Below are positions 62,297-64,000 of a stretch of DNA of 64,000 nucleotides, one piece after another; position 1 is the stretch's first letter, and the number at the start of each line of letters is the position of its first letter. The stretch is from Cellvibrionaceae bacterium (GTDB lineage Bacteria > Pseudomonadota > Gammaproteobacteria > Pseudomonadales > Cellvibrionaceae). Location: contig JAGKWU010000001.1 in assembly GCA_021151695.1 (NCBI GenBank), forward strand, positions 248,001-312,000. Direction: 5' to 3'. The notes under the pieces are model-generated. The model made no database searches, was not told where the DNA came from, and saw only the letters and a program-made list of their open reading frames with translations. Made by a program: the position numbers and the translations under genes.

Positions 62297-63889
62297 CTAC
62301 ACCAGTTCAGCTGCACGTTTTTTAATTGAGCCAGAAAAGCTTTGCCCCTCATTCAATTGCGCAATGAGCGTTCGACGAAGCACTTTTCCGTTGTCATTTT
62401 TGGGTAACTCCTGAACGAAGTAGATCTCTTCAGGAACCATATGGCGAGGAAAGAAATCCTGAATATGATCGAAAATGTAGTGCGCCACATCCTGTTTATT
62501 ATTCAGCATACGCTCACCACCAACGACCAGGCAGGGATAATCAAGACCCTTGTTATCTTTTTTAGGTAGAAGCAAGAAGCCTTCAGCATTGGGAAATTTG
62601 GACAGAAGTGCATTTTCCAAATCCAGCGCAGTAACCCATTGCCCTTTAACTTTGAACACATCATCATTGCGACCAATATATTTGTATTCATTGTCTTTGG
62701 TTTGCTCAAAGATATCGCCGGTTTTATACCAGCCATCCTGAAAGCTATCCGCTGTTTTTTGTTCAAGGTTATGATAACCGGAGGAAACACTTGGACCTTT
62801 GACCCAAAGAATGCCCGATTTATTGCCGGAATTTGAAAAATCTTCGCCTGTTAAATTCTCCAGACGAATTTCATAGCCGGGAACTACCTGTCCAGTTACA
62901 TTCATTTTTGATTGCGTGGGCCGATTGCTGATAAAGATATGACCCACCTCAGTAGCACCTATACCATCCACAATTTCAAGATCGTGGCGATTTTTCCAAC
63001 TGGAAAATACTGGAGCAGGAAGAGTAGATCCAGCGGAAACCAGAATGGGCTTGCCTTTGAAGGGAGTTTCTCCGTCTTCGTCGAGGAGAGAGTAGATGGC
63101 GGGAACAGAGAAGAAGTGGGAGATGTCAAACTTGGCGAGGTTATCTTGCAGAATCGCTTTATTAGGCCACTGAAAATCGAGATAAGCGGTAGCATTATTC
63201 CACAGCGTAAAAAATAAGCTCGCACCTAAACCATAACCAAAAAACATTTTTGCTGTGGAATAAATTTTCGAATGTTCATTTATTCCCAGGAAATTTTTGG
63301 CGTAGAGTTCGGTATTGGCAACCATGCCCGCGCAAACATGTTTTACACCTTTGGCATTGCCTGTTGTACCAGAAGTGTATTGCATGTACTCAACCCCGCT
63401 GGGCTGCTCGTGGAAATCACCAATCAGGGGTTCAACCTTTAATGAATCAGACAAATGATTTTCAGTTAACACTGCCGTGCCTGAGCAAATATAAACATCC
63501 TGCAGCAAGGTTTTGCAAGCCAACTGGGATTCGGCGATCACCTTGTTAAACATAGCAATATTGTCAGTTTCAGCGATTACCAATCTGGCATCGCTATCGC
63601 TCAATATGTGAGTGGCCAGCGCATTGCGCGATTTTGGATTGATAGGAATCGGTATCGCGCCAATCCACAGGGAAGCAAGAAAGCTTATTGGAAATACCGG
63701 AGTGTCGTATAGCGCCAATACGACTTTATCACCAACGCCTATGCCCAAATTTTTTAACGATCGGGCGAGGGAACCTACCTGCGAGAACAGCTCGCGGTAG
63801 CTCATCGTGTTGCCTTGATAAATATAAGCATCCTTGTCGAGATGCTTAGCCCTTGCAATTACTTGCGCTACGAAGTTGTGAGTTTTCAT
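62297..63889 (-). CDS. Benzoate-CoA ligase-like aryl-CoA ligase
   Basis: A 530-residue ANL ligase. The P-loop motif YTSGTTGNAKGVKH, the aryl-pocket segment AKMFFGYGLGASLFFTLW, the YKTGDIFEQTKDNEYKYIGRNDDVFKVKGQWV hinge region and the catalytic lysine in PKNDNGKVLRRTLI are complete. AKMFFGYGLG is the style of the benzoate/4-hydroxybenzoate-CoA ligase family, so a benzoate- or cinnamate-type acid is the likely substrate. It starts at ATG 63889, preceded by AAAGGAAAC. It is followed by the second ligase and the reductase-methyltransferase. Confidence 0.88.
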   Translation of the reverse strand: MKTHNFVAQVIARAKHLDKDAYIYQGNTMSYRELFSQVGSLARSLKNLGIGVGDKVVLALYDTPVFPISFLASLWIGAIPIPINPKSRNALATHILSDSDARLVIAETDNIAMFNKVIAESQLACKTLLQDVYICSGTAVLTENHLSDSLKVEPLIGDFHEQPSGVEYMQYTSGTTGNAKGVKHVCAGMVANTELYAKNFLGINEHSKIYSTAKMFFGYGLGASLFFTLWNNATAYLDFQWPNKAILQDNLAKFDISHFFSVPAIYSLLDEDGETPFKGKPILVSAGSTLPAPVFSSWKNRHDLEIVDGIGATEVGHIFISNRPTQSKMNVTGQVVPGYEIRLENLTGEDFSNSGNKSGILWVKGPSVSSGYHNLEQKTADSFQDGWYKTGDIFEQTKDNEYKYIGRNDDVFKVKGQWVTALDLENALLSKFPNAEGFLLLPKKDNKGLDYPCLVVGGERMLNNKQDVAHYIFDHIQDFFPRHMVPEEIYFVQELPKNDNGKVLRRTLIAQLNEGQSFSGSIKKRAAELV

Positions 63890-63925
63890 ATGTTTCCTTT
63901 ATGTTTCAGATCCTATTTGTGGTGG

Positions 63926-64000
63926 TTACAGAACGGCTTCCTGCCGGAAAATTGCTGGATTTATTCGGCCAATAAATCCAACTAACTCTTTTTTGTAAAA
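63926..64000 (-). CDS. C-terminal end of an upstream gene (cut by window edge)
   Basis: An open frame enters from the right edge and gives 24 codons (FYKKELVGFIGRINPAIFRQ then EAVL) before TAA at 63926-63928. It ends 36 bp before the benzoate-CoA-ligase-like gene on the same strand, so it is probably the preceding gene of the same operon. Too short to identify. Confidence 0.45.
   Translation of the reverse strand, partial: FYKKELVGFIGRINPAIFRQEAVL

Noticed and set aside
57872..63889. Non-ribosomal peptide synthesis cluster
   Set aside because: The adenylating enzymes stand alone; no carrier-protein, condensation or thioesterase domain is seen.
1..64000. CRISPR array, prophage or insertion sequence
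   Set aside because: No regularly spaced direct repeats, no Cas, integrase, capsid or transposase-like frame in the window.

Overview
ORGANISM. The window looks like a chromosome segment of a Pseudomonas-related, plant-polysaccharide-degrading gammaproteobacterium, most likely Cellvibrio or a close relative (inference). The gene order repeatedly matches what I know from Pseudomonas: folD beside a Pro-Arg-His tRNA cluster, gpsA-DUF4389-sixA, prmB/aroC/MFS, sthA-PilZ-lolCDE, and a 13-gene nuo operon with fused nuoCD followed by thrH. A secreted family 3 glucan glucohydrolase fits a Cellvibrionaceae lifestyle. No phage, transposase or CRISPR array is visible. LAYOUT. 0-2 kb: partial quinone-oxidoreductase-like gene divergent from a LysR regulator with a perfect operator-like inverted repeat between them, then ppnP. 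2-6.3 kb: tRNA-Asn, an RNA-modification operon (truC-rsuA-rsmC-like), folD, and tRNA-Pro/Arg/His. 6.5-11.1 kb: flavin reductase, gpsA, DUF4389, sixA, an alpha/beta hydrolase and a DUF4892/OmpA-like protein. 11.2-20.6 kb: folE, prmB, then an accessory insertion (a broken nucleotidyltransferase gene, a secreted GH3 enzyme and a secreted esterase) in the prmB/aroC interval, then aroC, an MFS transporter and an omega-amidase. 20.6-34.1 kb: REP-like inverted repeats, pgm, csiV-like, mfd, sthA, a small secreted protein, a PilZ protein, lolCDE, DUF2062 and cysH. 34.3-49.3 kb: the complete respiratory complex I operon nuoA-N behind a good sigma70-type promoter. 49.4-54.6 kb: thrH, then a lipid-linked-sugar module (GT2 polyprenyl-phosphate glycosyltransferase, ArnT-like transferase, PAP2 phosphatase) divergent from a flippase-like membrane protein. 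54.6-64 kb: an accessory cluster that I do not recognise as a described pathway. MOST UNUSUAL REGION. From 54.6 kb to the right edge, all on the minus strand, lie a benzoate-CoA-ligase-like enzyme, a second AMP-forming ligase, a 927-residue protein joining a CoA-acylating aldehyde dehydrogenase to an O-methyltransferase, a Tat-exported GMC oxidoreductase and a secreted thioredoxin-like protein. Read as a pathway, an (aryl) acid is activated to a CoA thioester, reduced to an aldehyde and O-methylated by one fused protein, and the aldehyde or alcohol is then a candidate substrate for an exported flavin oxidase. The parts resemble those of the fungal anisaldehyde/aryl-alcohol-oxidase redox cycle that makes extracellular hydrogen peroxide. 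That is a hypothesis; the domains themselves are clear. The cluster seems to continue past the right edge, where the last 24 codons of another gene are visible.
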